64,000 nt of DNA from Terriglobia bacterium (GCA_020073005.1 JAIQFX010000010.1:1-64000), one strand, 5' to 3'; positions 44,703-53,297 are shown, counted from the stretch's first letter. Program-made: numbers and translations. The notes: a model not told the origin generated them from the sequence alone.

Positions 44703-46166
44703 ATGGCGAGATATCGTCTGCCGAGCCTGTCAAGAACGTTGGGGCTGTTCGGCGTGCCGGCGGCGCTGGTGCTTGGCCTCGCGAGCGTCGCGACGCGCGC
44801 GCAGGCGCCCGCGACGTCAAGCGACGTCACGTTCTCGAAAGACATCGCGCCGATCCTGCAGCGCAGCTGCCAGGAATGCCATCACCCGGACGGCGTCGCG
44901 CCGATGTCGCTCGTCACCTACGAGGAAGCGCGGCCGTGGGCGCGCTCGATGAAAGCGCGGACGGCGCTGCGCAGCCAGCGCGGCGCGATGCCGCCGTTCT
45001 TCGTCGAGAAGAACATCGGCATCCAGAAGTTCAAGCACGATCCGTCGCTCAGCGACGAGGAGATCGCCAAGGTCGCCAAGTGGGCCGACAGCGGCGCGCC
45101 GCGCGGCAATCCCGCCGACATGCCGAAGCCGCTGCAGTTCGATGGCGCGGACAAGTGGACGATCGGCGAGCCGGATCTGATCCTGCGATCGAAGGACGTG
45201 ATCGTGCCCGCGATCGGACCGGATCGCTGGGGCGACGTCGGCATGGTCCCGACGGGTCTCACTGAAGATCGCTACGTCTCCGCCGTCGAGGTGCGCGAAG
45301 TCAACGACGTGCCGCGCGGCAACGGGACGTCGACCGTCGGCGGGCGCTACGTCTTCCACCACATGACGTACTCGAGCGTCGTCGAAGGCGAGCGCGGCGG
45401 CAGCGGCGCCGACGAGGGCGGCAGCAGCTGGCCGATCCACGAAGTCGGGCGCAACGCCGACATCTTTCCGCCGGAAGCGGGACGCCTGCTCGCCGCGCAC
45501 TCGTCGCTCGCGCTGAGCGCGGGCCATCTCCACTCGAACGGCCGCGAGACGAAAGCGCATCTCGAGTTCGCGTTCAAGTTCTTCCCGAAGGGCTACAAGC
45601 CGACCTACAAGCGGTCGAGCGTGCGGCTCGGCAACGGCATCGACATCGACGTGCGGCCGAATGAAAGCGGCCAGGAGCTGCACGCGTACTACGTGCTGCC
45701 GGAGCACACCAAATACATCACGTTCGAGCCGCACCTCCACGCGCCGGGCGTGCGCATGTGCCTCGAGGCGATCTGGGGCCACAACATCCAGACGCTCAAC
45801 TGCGTCGGCTACGACCACAACTGGGTGAAGCAGTACGTCTACGACGATGACGCCGCGCCGCTGCTGCCGAAGGGGACGATCGTCCATTTGATCGGCTTCC
45901 TCGACACGACGGCCGCGAACAAGAATCCCGTCGATCCGCGGAACTGGGCGGGCGGTGGACGCCGTTCGGTCTCGAACATGTTCATCGACCTCGGCTACTC
46001 CGTGTCGCTGACCGAAGAACAGTTCCAGGCGGAGATGGCGAAGCGGCGGAAGCTGATGAAGAGCCGGAACGACTATGACATTGGTTGCCCTCTCTGCTGG
46101 GCACCTCCATCGGCTGTGCCCACGCAGTCGACGGCGCAGAGCGGCAAGCAGGAAATTAAGAATTAG
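44703..46166 (+). CDS. Secreted cytochrome c fused to a PHM-like copper monooxygenase domain
   Basis: 487 residues. A signal peptide (LGLFGVPAALVLGLAS) is followed by a one-heme cytochrome c domain (DIAPILQRSCQECHHPDG, motif CQECHH, with GAMPPFF supplying a distal Met). From about 150 there is a two-domain fold like copper type II ascorbate-dependent monooxygenases: FHHMTYSSV, SAGHLHSNGRE, EPHLHAPGVRM (HxH copper ligands), YDHNWVKQYVYDDD and LPKGTIVHLIGFLDT. The heme domain would supply electrons. The last residues QEIKN come from the A/T-rich repeat that overlaps the 3' end. CAGGAGGGAG precedes the ATG. Confidence 0.85.
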   Translation: MARYRLPSLSRTLGLFGVPAALVLGLASVATRAQAPATSSDVTFSKDIAPILQRSCQECHHPDGVAPMSLVTYEEARPWARSMKARTALRSQRGAMPPFFVEKNIGIQKFKHDPSLSDEEIAKVAKWADSGAPRGNPADMPKPLQFDGADKWTIGEPDLILRSKDVIVPAIGPDRWGDVGMVPTGLTEDRYVSAVEVREVNDVPRGNGTSTVGGRYVFHHMTYSSVVEGERGGSGADEGGSSWPIHEVGRNADIFPPEAGRLLAAHSSLALSAGHLHSNGRETKAHLEFAFKFFPKGYKPTYKRSSVRLGNGIDIDVRPNESGQELHAYYVLPEHTKYITFEPHLHAPGVRMCLEAIWGHNIQTLNCVGYDHNWVKQYVYDDDAAPLLPKGTIVHLIGFLDTTAANKNPVDPRNWAGGGRRSVSNMFIDLGYSVSLTEEQFQAEMAKRRKLMKSRNDYDIGCPLCWAPPSAVPTQSTAQSGKQEIKN

Positions 46167-46192
46167 GAATTAAGAATTGGGAATCAGGAATC
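46153..46192. repeat. A/T-rich simple repeat
   Basis: Three or more imperfect copies of GAATTAAG / GAATTAG / GAATCAG in a row, in sharp contrast to the surrounding high-GC DNA. It starts inside the last codons of the cytochrome/PHM gene and runs into the gap before 46231, which continues with GCTGAAA-type words. Confidence 0.6.
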
Positions 46193-46230
46193 AAGAGGCT
46201 GAAAACTGAAAGCCGAGAGCTGAAAGCTAT

Positions 46231-47148
46231 ATGAAGCGATTGTTGTTTGCTGCGCTTCTGGCGTTCGTGTGCTTCGGGATCACGAGCGCGCAGATGCGGT
46301 TCACGTACTCGAGCGGGCAGATCATCGCGCCGGCCTACGAAGGCTGGCGGACCGAAGCCGATGGATCGCTGACGATGGTCTTCGGGTACATGAATGAGAA
46401 CTGGCAGGAAGAGTTCGACATTCCGATCGGCCCCGACAACAACATCGAGCCGGGCGGACCCGATCAAGGGCAGCCGACGCACTTCTATCCGCGGCGCAAT
46501 CCGTTTCTCTTCACGATCAAGATCCCGAAGGACTTCGGCGACAAGGAACTGATCTGGACGCTGAAGACGCACGGCAAGGTCGAGAAGGCGTACGCGTCGC
46601 TGAAGAACGACTACATCATCGACAACCAGGTGATCTCGACCGAGGTCGGCGGCGACTTCGGCAGCCTGCGCGACGAGCTGCGGACGAACATTCCGCCGGA
46701 GCTCAAGGTCGACGGCGAGAAGAAGCGGAGCGTGAAGGCCGGCGCGCCGCTGATGCTGTCGGCGTTCGCGAAGGATCCGGACAATATTCCCGCGCGGCGA
46801 GGGCGCGGCGGGCCGCCGGCGCCGACGATGACGCCGGGCGCGCTGTATCGGGCGCCGTCATCGTTGGTACCCGCGAGCGGACCTGGACTGCGGCTGTCGT
46901 GGATCGTGTACCGCGGCAAGGCGAGCGACGTGACGTTCAGCCCCGAGCAGATGAAGACGTGGACCGACACGCGCGCGTACGCGAACTCGCCGTGGTCGCC
47001 GCCGTACTTCATCCCCGAGCCGCCGCCGGACAACAAGTGGATCACGCAGGTGACGTTCAGCGAGCCGGGGACCTACGTCCTCCGCGCGGTCGCCAGCGAC
47101 GGCGCGATCTTCACGTACGACAATGTGACGGTGATGGTAACGAAATAA
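46231..47148 (+). CDS. Secreted protein of unknown function, Ig-like tail
   Basis: 305 residues: a signal peptide (LLFAALLAFVCFGITSAQ), a beta-rich body (WRTEADGSLTMVFGYMNENW, HFYPRRNPFLFTIKIPKDFGDKELIWTLKTHG), a proline/glycine-rich linker, and a last domain ending in VTFSEPGTYVLRAVASDG, a common immunoglobulin-fold ending. I do not know the family by function. It lies 64 bases after the cytochrome/PHM gene and 70 before the cupin gene, all on the same strand, so the three probably serve the same extracytoplasmic pathway. Confidence 0.78.
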   Translation: MKRLLFAALLAFVCFGITSAQMRFTYSSGQIIAPAYEGWRTEADGSLTMVFGYMNENWQEEFDIPIGPDNNIEPGGPDQGQPTHFYPRRNPFLFTIKIPKDFGDKELIWTLKTHGKVEKAYASLKNDYIIDNQVISTEVGGDFGSLRDELRTNIPPELKVDGEKKRSVKAGAPLMLSAFAKDPDNIPARRGRGGPPAPTMTPGALYRAPSSLVPASGPGLRLSWIVYRGKASDVTFSPEQMKTWTDTRAYANSPWSPPYFIPEPPPDNKWITQVTFSEPGTYVLRAVASDGAIFTYDNVTVMVTK

Positions 47149-47196
47149 ACCACGGAGGACACGGGGGACCTCCGTGCCCTCCGTGTCCTCTGTGGT
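47149..47196. repeat. Inverted repeat of the 16-base element
   Basis: Arms ACCACGGAGGACACGG (47149-47164) and CCGTGTCCTCTGTGGT (47181-47196), one mismatch, 16-base spacer. It begins right after the stop of the upstream gene and can form a hairpin. A third copy is at 39767-39782. Confidence 0.65.
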
Positions 47197-47218
47197 TCAT
47201 TTCTTTCGGAGGAATGAA

Positions 47219-47659
47219 ATGGGCTTGAAACCAGGTTTGTCGCGCGTCAAGGTTATGACTTCGATCGTTGTCGTCGGCGCGATGGTGTGGATCGTCGGCC
47301 AACGCGTCAACGGTCAGGGCACGCAGAGCCTGTTCACGGGCGGGACGCCTTCGTCTGTCGACGCGACGGCGGTTCGCACGACGCGGCTCAAGTTCGCGGC
47401 GGGGAGCCGGTCGAACTGGCACAGCCACTCGTGGGGCCAGTTGCTCATGATCGAAGAAGGCAAGGCCCGCACGCAGGTGCGCGGCGGTCCGGTGCAGGAG
47501 ATGTTGCCGGGCCAGCCGTGGTGGACCGCGGCGGGCGTCGAGCACTGGCACGGCGCGGCGCCGGATCAGAGCGCGCTGCAGCTCACGATCTACGAAGGCA
47601 CGGTGAAGTGGCTCGAGCCGGTGAGCGACAAGGAGTACCTGGCGGCATCCAAGAAATGA
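47219..47659 (+). CDS. Exported cupin-domain protein
   Basis: 146 residues. A leader with one hydrophobic helix (VMTSIVVVGAMVWIVGQRV) precedes a small cupin_2 barrel: FAAGSRSNWHSHSWGQLLMIEEG supplies the first metal motif (H-x-H...E) and WTAAGVEHWHGAAPDQ the second (His). Cupins of this kind are metal-binding lyases, isomerases or sensors; the substrate is unknown. The ribosome site is GGAGGAA; an ATG at 47214 is out of frame. Its TGA overlaps the next gene's ATG. Confidence 0.85.
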   Translation: MGLKPGLSRVKVMTSIVVVGAMVWIVGQRVNGQGTQSLFTGGTPSSVDATAVRTTRLKFAAGSRSNWHSHSWGQLLMIEEGKARTQVRGGPVQEMLPGQPWWTAAGVEHWHGAAPDQSALQLTIYEGTVKWLEPVSDKEYLAASKK

Positions 47660-49530
47660 ACTTCGCTCGCCTGAAAGGCTCGCGCTACAACTCAGGTCTC
47701 GTAGGGCGAGCCTTTCAGGCGAGCCTCTCCGTCGGTCTCCTCGCCTTTCTCGTAGGGCGAGCCTTTCAGGCGAGCCCTTCGGCAGTACCTCAGTCTCCTG
47801 ATGGCGCGGCGATCTTCGCGAGCAACTGCGCGTCGTGTCACGACGGCGCGGCCGGTTCGCGCGCGCCCAGTCCAGAAATTCTCAAGCAGCGATCGCCGGA
47901 AGCGATCCTCGCGGCGCTGACGGCCGGCGGGATGCGTCCGCAGGGCGGACGCCTGAGCGGCGCCCAGCGGCGCGCGGTCGCCGAGTACCTCAGCGGCAAA
48001 GCGTTCGGCTCGGACATCACCGGCGCGCGAATTGGAAAATGTACCGCGCCGGCTGCGCCGCTCTCCAATCCAGCGTCATCTCCGTCATGGCTCGGCTGGT
48101 CGCCCAACATTACTAATACGCGCTTCCAGCCCGCGAGCCAGGCCGGCATGACGGCCGAGCAGGTCGGCACGCTCTCGCTCAAGTGGGCGTTCGGATTTCC
48201 CGACGCGACGTCCGCCTGGTCGCAGCCGACCGTCGCGAGCGGCCGCGTGTTCGTCGGCAGCCAGAACGGGACCGTGTACTCGCTCGACGCGAAGTCCGGC
48301 TGCATCTACTGGACGTTCACCGCGAAGAGCGGCGTGCGGACGGCGCTGTCGTTTGGCGCCCGTGATCAACGTGACGGCGGATACGCCGTCTACTTCGGCG
48401 ACACCGGCGCGAACGTCTACGCGCTCGACGCGGCGACGGGGCGCGAGCTCTGGTCGCGGCGGCTCGACGAGCATCCGTACGCGCGCATCACCGGATCGCC
48501 GACGCTCTATCAGGATCGACTGTTCGTGCCCGTGTCGTCGATGGAAGAGACGGCGGCGAGCCAGCAGGGCTACGAGTGCTGCAGGTTCCGCGGCAGTCTC
48601 AGCGCCCTCGACGCGAAGACCGGCGCCATCGCCTGGCAGACGTACATGGTGCCGCCGGCGCAGGCGGCGGGGAAGAACGCCGCCGGCGTCGCGCTGTGGG
48701 GGCCATCGGGCGTCGGCATCTGGTCCGCGCCGACGATCGACGCGAAGCGCGGCGTCGTGTACGCGGGAACCGGCAACACGTACAGCGCGCCGGCGCAGCC
48801 GACGGCGGACGCTATCGTCGCGTTCGACCTGAAGAGCGGCGCGATCAAGTGGATCAAACAGTTCACGTCGGGCGACGTGTTCGGCTGCCGCGCCGGGAGC
48901 GCGAACTGCGGCGAGAAGGCCGGACCGGATTTCGATCTCGGCACGCCGCCGATGCTGGCGACGCTGCCCGACGGCCGCGACGTCATCGTCGCCGCGCAGA
49001 AGTCGGGGAACGCGTTCGCGATCGATCCGGACAAAGAGGGTGCGCAGCTCTGGCAGTATCACGCCGGCGAGGGATCCATCTGGGGCGGCATCCAGTGGGG
49101 CGCGGCGGTCGACGGCGATCGCGCGTACTTTCCCGTGTCGGACATTCGAACGCCGAAGCCCGGCGGACTGCACGGCGTGAATCTCACGACGGGGGAGCGC
49201 GCGTGGTATTTCCCGCCGCCGCCGGTGAAGTGCGCGGCGGGGACGGGCTGCAGCGCCGCGCTGATTTCCGCGCCGACGCTGATTCCCGGCGTGCTGTTTT
49301 CAGGATCGAACGACGGCGCGCTGCGGGCGCATTCGACGAAGGACGGGTCGGTGCTCTGGGAGTTCGACACCAACCGCGAGTTCGAGACGCTCAACGGCGT
49401 CCGCGCGGGCGGCGGCGCGATTCAAGGTCCAGGGCCGACGATCGCCGGCGGCATGCTGTATCTGAATTCAGGCTACGGCGATCATCTCGGCCGGCCGGGA
49501 AACGTGCTCCTCGCGTTCGAGGTTCAGTAG
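47656..49530 (+). CDS. PQQ-type quinohemoprotein resembling polyvinyl-alcohol dehydrogenase
   Basis: 624 residues. After the N-terminal leader there is a cytochrome c domain (AIFASNCASCHDG, heme motif CASCH) and then an eight-bladed PQQ-type propeller with repeated W-motifs (GTVYSLDAKSGCIYWTF, ANVYALDAATGRELWSR, AIVAFDLKSGAIKWIK, GGLHGVNLTTGERAWYF) and a YECCRFRGS vicinal-Cys segment known from PVA dehydrogenases. This order, heme first and propeller second, is that of PVADH. It would oxidise alcohols in the periplasm. Residues 7-41 of the leader come from REP-like repeats (see 47665-47776), which dilute the signal peptide. Confidence 0.88.
   Translation: MNFARLKGSRYNSGLVGRAFQASLSVGLLAFLVGRAFQASPSAVPQSPDGAAIFASNCASCHDGAAGSRAPSPEILKQRSPEAILAALTAGGMRPQGGRLSGAQRRAVAEYLSGKAFGSDITGARIGKCTAPAAPLSNPASSPSWLGWSPNITNTRFQPASQAGMTAEQVGTLSLKWAFGFPDATSAWSQPTVASGRVFVGSQNGTVYSLDAKSGCIYWTFTAKSGVRTALSFGARDQRDGGYAVYFGDTGANVYALDAATGRELWSRRLDEHPYARITGSPTLYQDRLFVPVSSMEETAASQQGYECCRFRGSLSALDAKTGAIAWQTYMVPPAQAAGKNAAGVALWGPSGVGIWSAPTIDAKRGVVYAGTGNTYSAPAQPTADAIVAFDLKSGAIKWIKQFTSGDVFGCRAGSANCGEKAGPDFDLGTPPMLATLPDGRDVIVAAQKSGNAFAIDPDKEGAQLWQYHAGEGSIWGGIQWGAAVDGDRAYFPVSDIRTPKPGGLHGVNLTTGERAWYFPPPPVKCAAGTGCSAALISAPTLIPGVLFSGSNDGALRAHSTKDGSVLWEFDTNREFETLNGVRAGGGAIQGPGPTIAGGMLYLNSGYGDHLGRPGNVLLAFEVQ
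47665..47776. repeat. REP-like repeat cluster inside a coding region
   Basis: Three copies of a 25-base palindromic word: one in inverted orientation (47665-47690, GCTCGCCTGAAAGGCTCGCG...) and two direct (47701-47725 and 47752-47776, GTAGGGCGAGCCTTTCAGG...). The inverted copy can pair with the first direct copy. All are translated as part of the PVADH-like leader (RAFQAS appears twice). Related words form the array at 56899-57061. Confidence 0.8.
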
Positions 49531-49595
49531 GGGAGCGGGCGCCTCACGATGCTCTTGACCTCGGCGGAGGCTGTCTTTCCGTTGGGCGGAGCGGA

Positions 49596-51587
49596 TCATT
49601 GGTTCACGAGGCGGAGACCAGCTTCAGCGCCAGCGCCTCTGTCTTCGAGAACGATGCCGAACGTCTGCGGGCGTTCGTTTCTGGGATTTCGAGGTCCTGG
49701 AACGTCGGCGCCGTGCACGACGACAGCTATCTTCTTCTCATCCTGGCTGCCAAGGCGCTTCAGTCTCACCGGATACGGCTTGGTCGGCACGCCTCTCTGG
49801 CGGCTCTCTTGTATCTGCTCGTACAGGTTCTTGCTCCCATCGTCAGCGAGCAGATCAACAAACCTCTGCCCCTTCAGCACAGGTAAGCTCGGTTCCTTGG
49901 ACGCGAAGCCGAGGAGTTTTGCAAACGCCTCGTTGTAGTCCACGAATTTATTATCGGCGCCGACGTGGCAGTACGCGACAGGCGCGTTCTCCATGACGGT
50001 CGCCACATTCTTGAACGCGAGTTCCTGCTCGTTCAATCGCAACCCGTAATCGGCGATGACCAGCAGGGTAACGAGCAGAACTGAGAACCACGCACCTCCA
50101 GTCACTGCTGCCAGCCATGAAGTGCGTCGCTGGAACTCGGAGAGGTCCATCTTCGAATACAACAACGAGACACGTTGCCCGGGACCCTGATTCTTGTCAG
50201 GCGGTACACCTGTCGGGATAGAGAACACGAGCGGTCCCTGGCCTGCGCCAGACCCTTCATAGACGTGTAGTTTGCCGAACACCTCAGACGAGTCCGACTC
50301 AGACTTGAGCGCTCTCTTCAGCAGCTCCTGGTCAGCTTCGGAATAGCCGAATCCGAGAAGATGGGAAATCACTTGACTCGGTGTCGGGTCCACCGGGTCG
50401 CCGCAACCAGTGGAATCGCAACGCACCTTGTAGACGTCACCGCCGAAGTCGTCAATACGCCGACGCACTGCACTTTCGGCCGACCGGCTCAACCGAAGGT
50501 CGAGGCAAATGATCGCGTCGTCGGACCCCCCGTTAATCGCCTTTACCCGATGGCATAACGTCTTGACGAAGCCGTTCCCGCCGAGGTCGATGTACAGGCG
50601 TGTCGCGTAAAAGAATCCGCCGACGGTCGTTCCAGACGGAATGAACTTTATCGTCTGCTCAAAATACGGTCGGCCAGGGAAGAACGTAGTCGGTTCGAAT
50701 TGCCGCTGGTAGTAGTCGCGCTGCTCCGTCCAGCTCGGGCCCCGTTCCATTTCACAGATTCGAATCACGCCGGTCCGACTGATCGCATAGGCCTGGATCG
50801 GCTTCAGCTGGTCTGAACCTTTTTCGACGATCGGGCTATCCTGGAAATCGCACAGCAATTTCGCGACGGATTGTGTCCACCGAATGTCGTTCACGACGAT
50901 CGCGTCGGTCGTCGACAGCTCGGCGGATGGATAAGCGCTGACCTCGCCGTTGAGTGACTTGCGGAGCGCGTTCTGAGGCACGAACAGGAATCCCTCATGC
51001 TGATCGGTCAGGAAGAATCGCCCCTTACGCCAGATAACGTCGAGAGTCTTGTCGATCTCAGAAATGGCAGCGCTATCAACTTGTTCTAGTCGCCGCCTTA
51101 CAGATTCCACGAGTGGCTGACTCGTCACATCCTTGTCGATCTCATCGTTCAAGCCGGCAAGCAGAAACCCTTCCAGTCCCTTGAATGTCTCTGGCGTTGG
51201 CTCCTGCGTTTCACTCAGCGCCTTTAGCAGCGCGCCGCTCGTCGTGGAAGTGCGGCTCCACAGCTCGTACGTCAGGACGCCGGCGAATATGACCAGAATT
51301 GCTCCAAAGATCCTGAGAACCCTCGGGCTGTCGATGAATGTCCACCGGAACACCGCTCGAAAGCCTTCTCGGAACAGACTTCGAAACGGCTTGAGGAGGA
51401 CGCCGATAAACGGCGTAAGTAAGTTGATGTGCATGGCTTGAGTTCGAGCGGCCGTAGATTGTACTGAAACCGTCCGGTCTTCAAGAGATTTCACGACCCA
51501 TTTCGCGGCCGAACTGATGCTGGTGCTAATGACGGACGTGATTCCCAAGACAACGTCGAAGCCATCGATGCTGAGCGCGGTAGCCAA
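49596..51587 (-). CDS. Membrane PAS-domain protein without an output domain
   Basis: About 663 residues. TM helices at about 92-110 (IFGAILVIFAGVLTYELW) and 510-530 (GGAWFSVLLVTLLVIADYGL) bracket a large extracytoplasmic region of unknown fold. A PAS domain follows (FKNVATVMENAPVAYCHVGADN, DYNEAFAKLLGF). No kinase, GGDEF or HTH follows, and the frame ends soon after. The start is a TTG at 51587 without a good ribosome site; ATG 51434 is an alternative. The DNA is visibly richer in A and T than the neighbours, suggesting acquisition by transfer. Its 3' end converges on the PVADH-like gene. Confidence 0.78.
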   Translation of the reverse strand: MATALSIDGFDVVLGITSVISTSISSAAKWVVKSLEDRTVSVQSTAARTQAMHINLLTPFIGVLLKPFRSLFREGFRAVFRWTFIDSPRVLRIFGAILVIFAGVLTYELWSRTSTTSGALLKALSETQEPTPETFKGLEGFLLAGLNDEIDKDVTSQPLVESVRRRLEQVDSAAISEIDKTLDVIWRKGRFFLTDQHEGFLFVPQNALRKSLNGEVSAYPSAELSTTDAIVVNDIRWTQSVAKLLCDFQDSPIVEKGSDQLKPIQAYAISRTGVIRICEMERGPSWTEQRDYYQRQFEPTTFFPGRPYFEQTIKFIPSGTTVGGFFYATRLYIDLGGNGFVKTLCHRVKAINGGSDDAIICLDLRLSRSAESAVRRRIDDFGGDVYKVRCDSTGCGDPVDPTPSQVISHLLGFGYSEADQELLKRALKSESDSSEVFGKLHVYEGSGAGQGPLVFSIPTGVPPDKNQGPGQRVSLLYSKMDLSEFQRRTSWLAAVTGGAWFSVLLVTLLVIADYGLRLNEQELAFKNVATVMENAPVAYCHVGADNKFVDYNEAFAKLLGFASKEPSLPVLKGQRFVDLLADDGSKNLYEQIQESRQRGVPTKPYPVRLKRLGSQDEKKIAVVVHGADVPGPRNPRNERPQTFGIVLEDRGAGAEAGLRLVNQ

Positions 51588-51659
51588 CTAGTTGACCGCG
51601 TTGGTCAACCGATTGACCCTTACTGCTGTCGCAGAGAGAACCGTGTTCATGGCCGCAGG

Positions 51660-51778
51660 ACAGTCGCCCGCGGGCGGGTTCGCTTGTTCCTTCGCAACGG
51701 TAGCGAATCCTCGAAGATGTGCGTCATGGGCTGGCCGGCTTCGAGATAGGTGAGCAACGTCTGACGCGGCACACGGCT
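51660..51778 (-). pseudogene. Relic of a DUF433-type antitoxin
   Basis: Reading the complement gives SRVPRQTLLTYLEAGQPM and then THIFEDSLPL, which lines up with the DUF433 (VapB-like antitoxin) signature GTRVPVxTLLDYLEAG...FLEDFP. There is no start codon or completed C-terminus, and the frame then drifts into Arg/Pro-rich sequence. It lies between the PAS protein and the rhodanese gene. Confidence 0.45.
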
Positions 51779-51789
51779 ACGGCGGCTAC

Positions 51790-52647
51790 CTACTTAATCA
51801 GCGCCACTGGCAGGTCCGGACTATTTCCCCATTCTTCCCACGCGCCGTAATAGTTGCGCAGGCGGTCGTAGCCGATGAGGTGCAGCGCGAAGAGATCGAC
51901 CGACGAGCGATGGCCAACCTGGCAGTAGGCGATCACCTCGTGTGACGGCAGAATGCCGCGCGATTCGTACAGCCGGCGGATCTCGTCGGCCGGCTTGAAC
52001 GTCTTGCGCGTCGGATCGAGCAGATCCTCCCAATAGACCGGCACCGCGGACGGGATCGTGCCGGGACGCTTGCTGTTTCGCGTATCGCTGCCGTCCATCT
52101 CGCCCAGCGTCCGCGCGTCCACGATACGTATGTCGCGCGTGTCGGGCTTCCCGATGGACGCGACGACTTCGGCGGCCGTCGCCACCCAGCGTGGATCAGC
52201 TTTCGGCGTGAACGCGGCGCCTGCCACGCTCGGGACGGCAGTCGTCGTGACGCGATGCTCGGCGCTCCACGTGATCCAGCCGCCGTCCATCAGCGCGACG
52301 TTGGCGTGGCCGTAGTAATTGAGGATCCACCACAGGCGGCTCGCGTAGAGACCGCCACGCTCGTCGTACGCAATCACGCGCGTGCGATTCGAAATCCCGA
52401 GCCGCGCCATCATCGCGGCAAACACCTCGGGCGCGGGCACGAACGTCGGCGCGTTCTTCGGATCGCGAATGGACTCGGGATCGAGCGCGACCGCCTCAGG
52501 CACGTGGCCGTCCGCGTATCCCGCGCGCCGCATGTCGACGATGCGCACGTCAGCGTCGCGGCCGTGAGCGGCGACCCACTCGGTGTCCACCAGCTGCTCG
52601 GGATGCGCGTAGCCGACGGCGGCGGCGAGCAGAAGAGTGCTCAACAT
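51790..52647 (-). CDS. Exported two-domain rhodanese (sulfurtransferase)
   Basis: 285 residues. A short signal-like start (LSTLLLAAAVGYA) is followed by an inactive N-terminal rhodanese domain (VRIVDMRRAGYADGHVPEAV) and an active C-terminal domain with Cys242 in IAYCQVGHRSS, the loop that carries the persulfide. The linker DGSDTRNSKRPGTIPSAVPVYW and the late WEEWGNSPDLPV match thiosulfate/3-mercaptopyruvate sulfurtransferases. Predicted to act in the periplasm. Confidence 0.92.
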   Translation of the reverse strand: MLSTLLLAAAVGYAHPEQLVDTEWVAAHGRDADVRIVDMRRAGYADGHVPEAVALDPESIRDPKNAPTFVPAPEVFAAMMARLGISNRTRVIAYDERGGLYASRLWWILNYYGHANVALMDGGWITWSAEHRVTTTAVPSVAGAAFTPKADPRWVATAAEVVASIGKPDTRDIRIVDARTLGEMDGSDTRNSKRPGTIPSAVPVYWEDLLDPTRKTFKPADEIRRLYESRGILPSHEVIAYCQVGHRSSVDLFALHLIGYDRLRNYYGAWEEWGNSPDLPVALIK

Positions 52648-52659
52648 ACGTAACCTGCC

Positions 52660-52957
52660 TCAGAGGCCGAGGAGCGCCTCGATATCCTGACTGCCTCGAA
52701 GTACCCGCAAGATCCGCACGTCGTCCGCCTCGATTCGATAAGCGATGACGTATTCGCCAACTGGGAATGTGCGAATGCCCGGATGGAGGTCCTCGTCGCG
52801 CGATCGGCCCATGAATGGCTGTCGTTCCAACAGGAGGAATCGGTGAGTCAGCGATTCAATGAGTCGATCGGCGATGTCGGCTACAGCTCTCGGTTGCGAC
52901 GTAGTACCAAATGCGGTCGAGGTCGTTTTCGGCCTCTGATGCGAGGCGGCGTTCCAT
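52660..52957 (-). pseudogene. ParE/RelE-type toxin gene, frameshifted
   Basis: The complement starts at ATG 52957 (MERRLASEAENDLDRIWYYV) directly at the stop of the ParD gene (TAATG). After ATES the frame is lost near 52882-52888; the rest of a ParE toxin continues in another frame: ADIADRLIESLTHRFLLLE, GIRTFPVGEYVIAYRIE, VLRGSQDIEALLGL. The span, 298 bases, is one more than a multiple of three. The toxin is therefore probably inactive, unless this is an assembly error. Confidence 0.8.
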
Positions 52958-53238
52958 TAACGCGACGTGGTATGGTCTGCGGCAAGCCTGGCGCGCCCTC
53001 GCTGTTTCACACGTTCCGCAAGCGCCTTCATGGACTCCTCGGTGATGGGGATCCCTTCACCACGGGCCAGCGAGGCTTCGGCTTCATCCAGCGCGGCGAG
53101 GATTTCAAAACGTCTGCGCTCGCGCTCCTCCCAGAGGGACAGCGCCTCTCGCACGGCGTCTTCCTCGCCGCGGAATCGGCCGCTTTCGATCGCCTGCCGC
53201 ACGAACGCTTGCTGGTCTGCAGTGAGCTCGACCTTCAT
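52957..53238 (-). CDS. parD: ParD-type antitoxin
   Basis: A 93-residue antitoxin: a ribbon-helix-helix N-terminus (VELTADQQAFVRQAIESGRFRGEEDAVREALSLW-type pattern), then an acidic and basic helical tail (LDEAEASLARGEGIPITEESMKAL) that would wrap the toxin. Sits upstream of and touches the ParE relic, the usual order. With a broken toxin the antitoxin may persist as an autorepressor or as protection against related toxins. Confidence 0.9.
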   Translation of the reverse strand: MKVELTADQQAFVRQAIESGRFRGEEDAVREALSLWEERERRRFEILAALDEAEASLARGEGIPITEESMKALAERVKQRGRARLAADHTTSR

Positions 53239-53297
53239 ACGCTCAAGGTAGAGTCAGCGGCGATGTGTGTCAAGCGGACAACGCTCCCGCGTTCCGC

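Noticed and set aside
47149-47196. Rho-independent terminator after the Ig-like protein gene
   Set aside because: The arms are copies of a 16-base repeat found elsewhere, the loop is long and no T-run follows, so a repeat is the better description.
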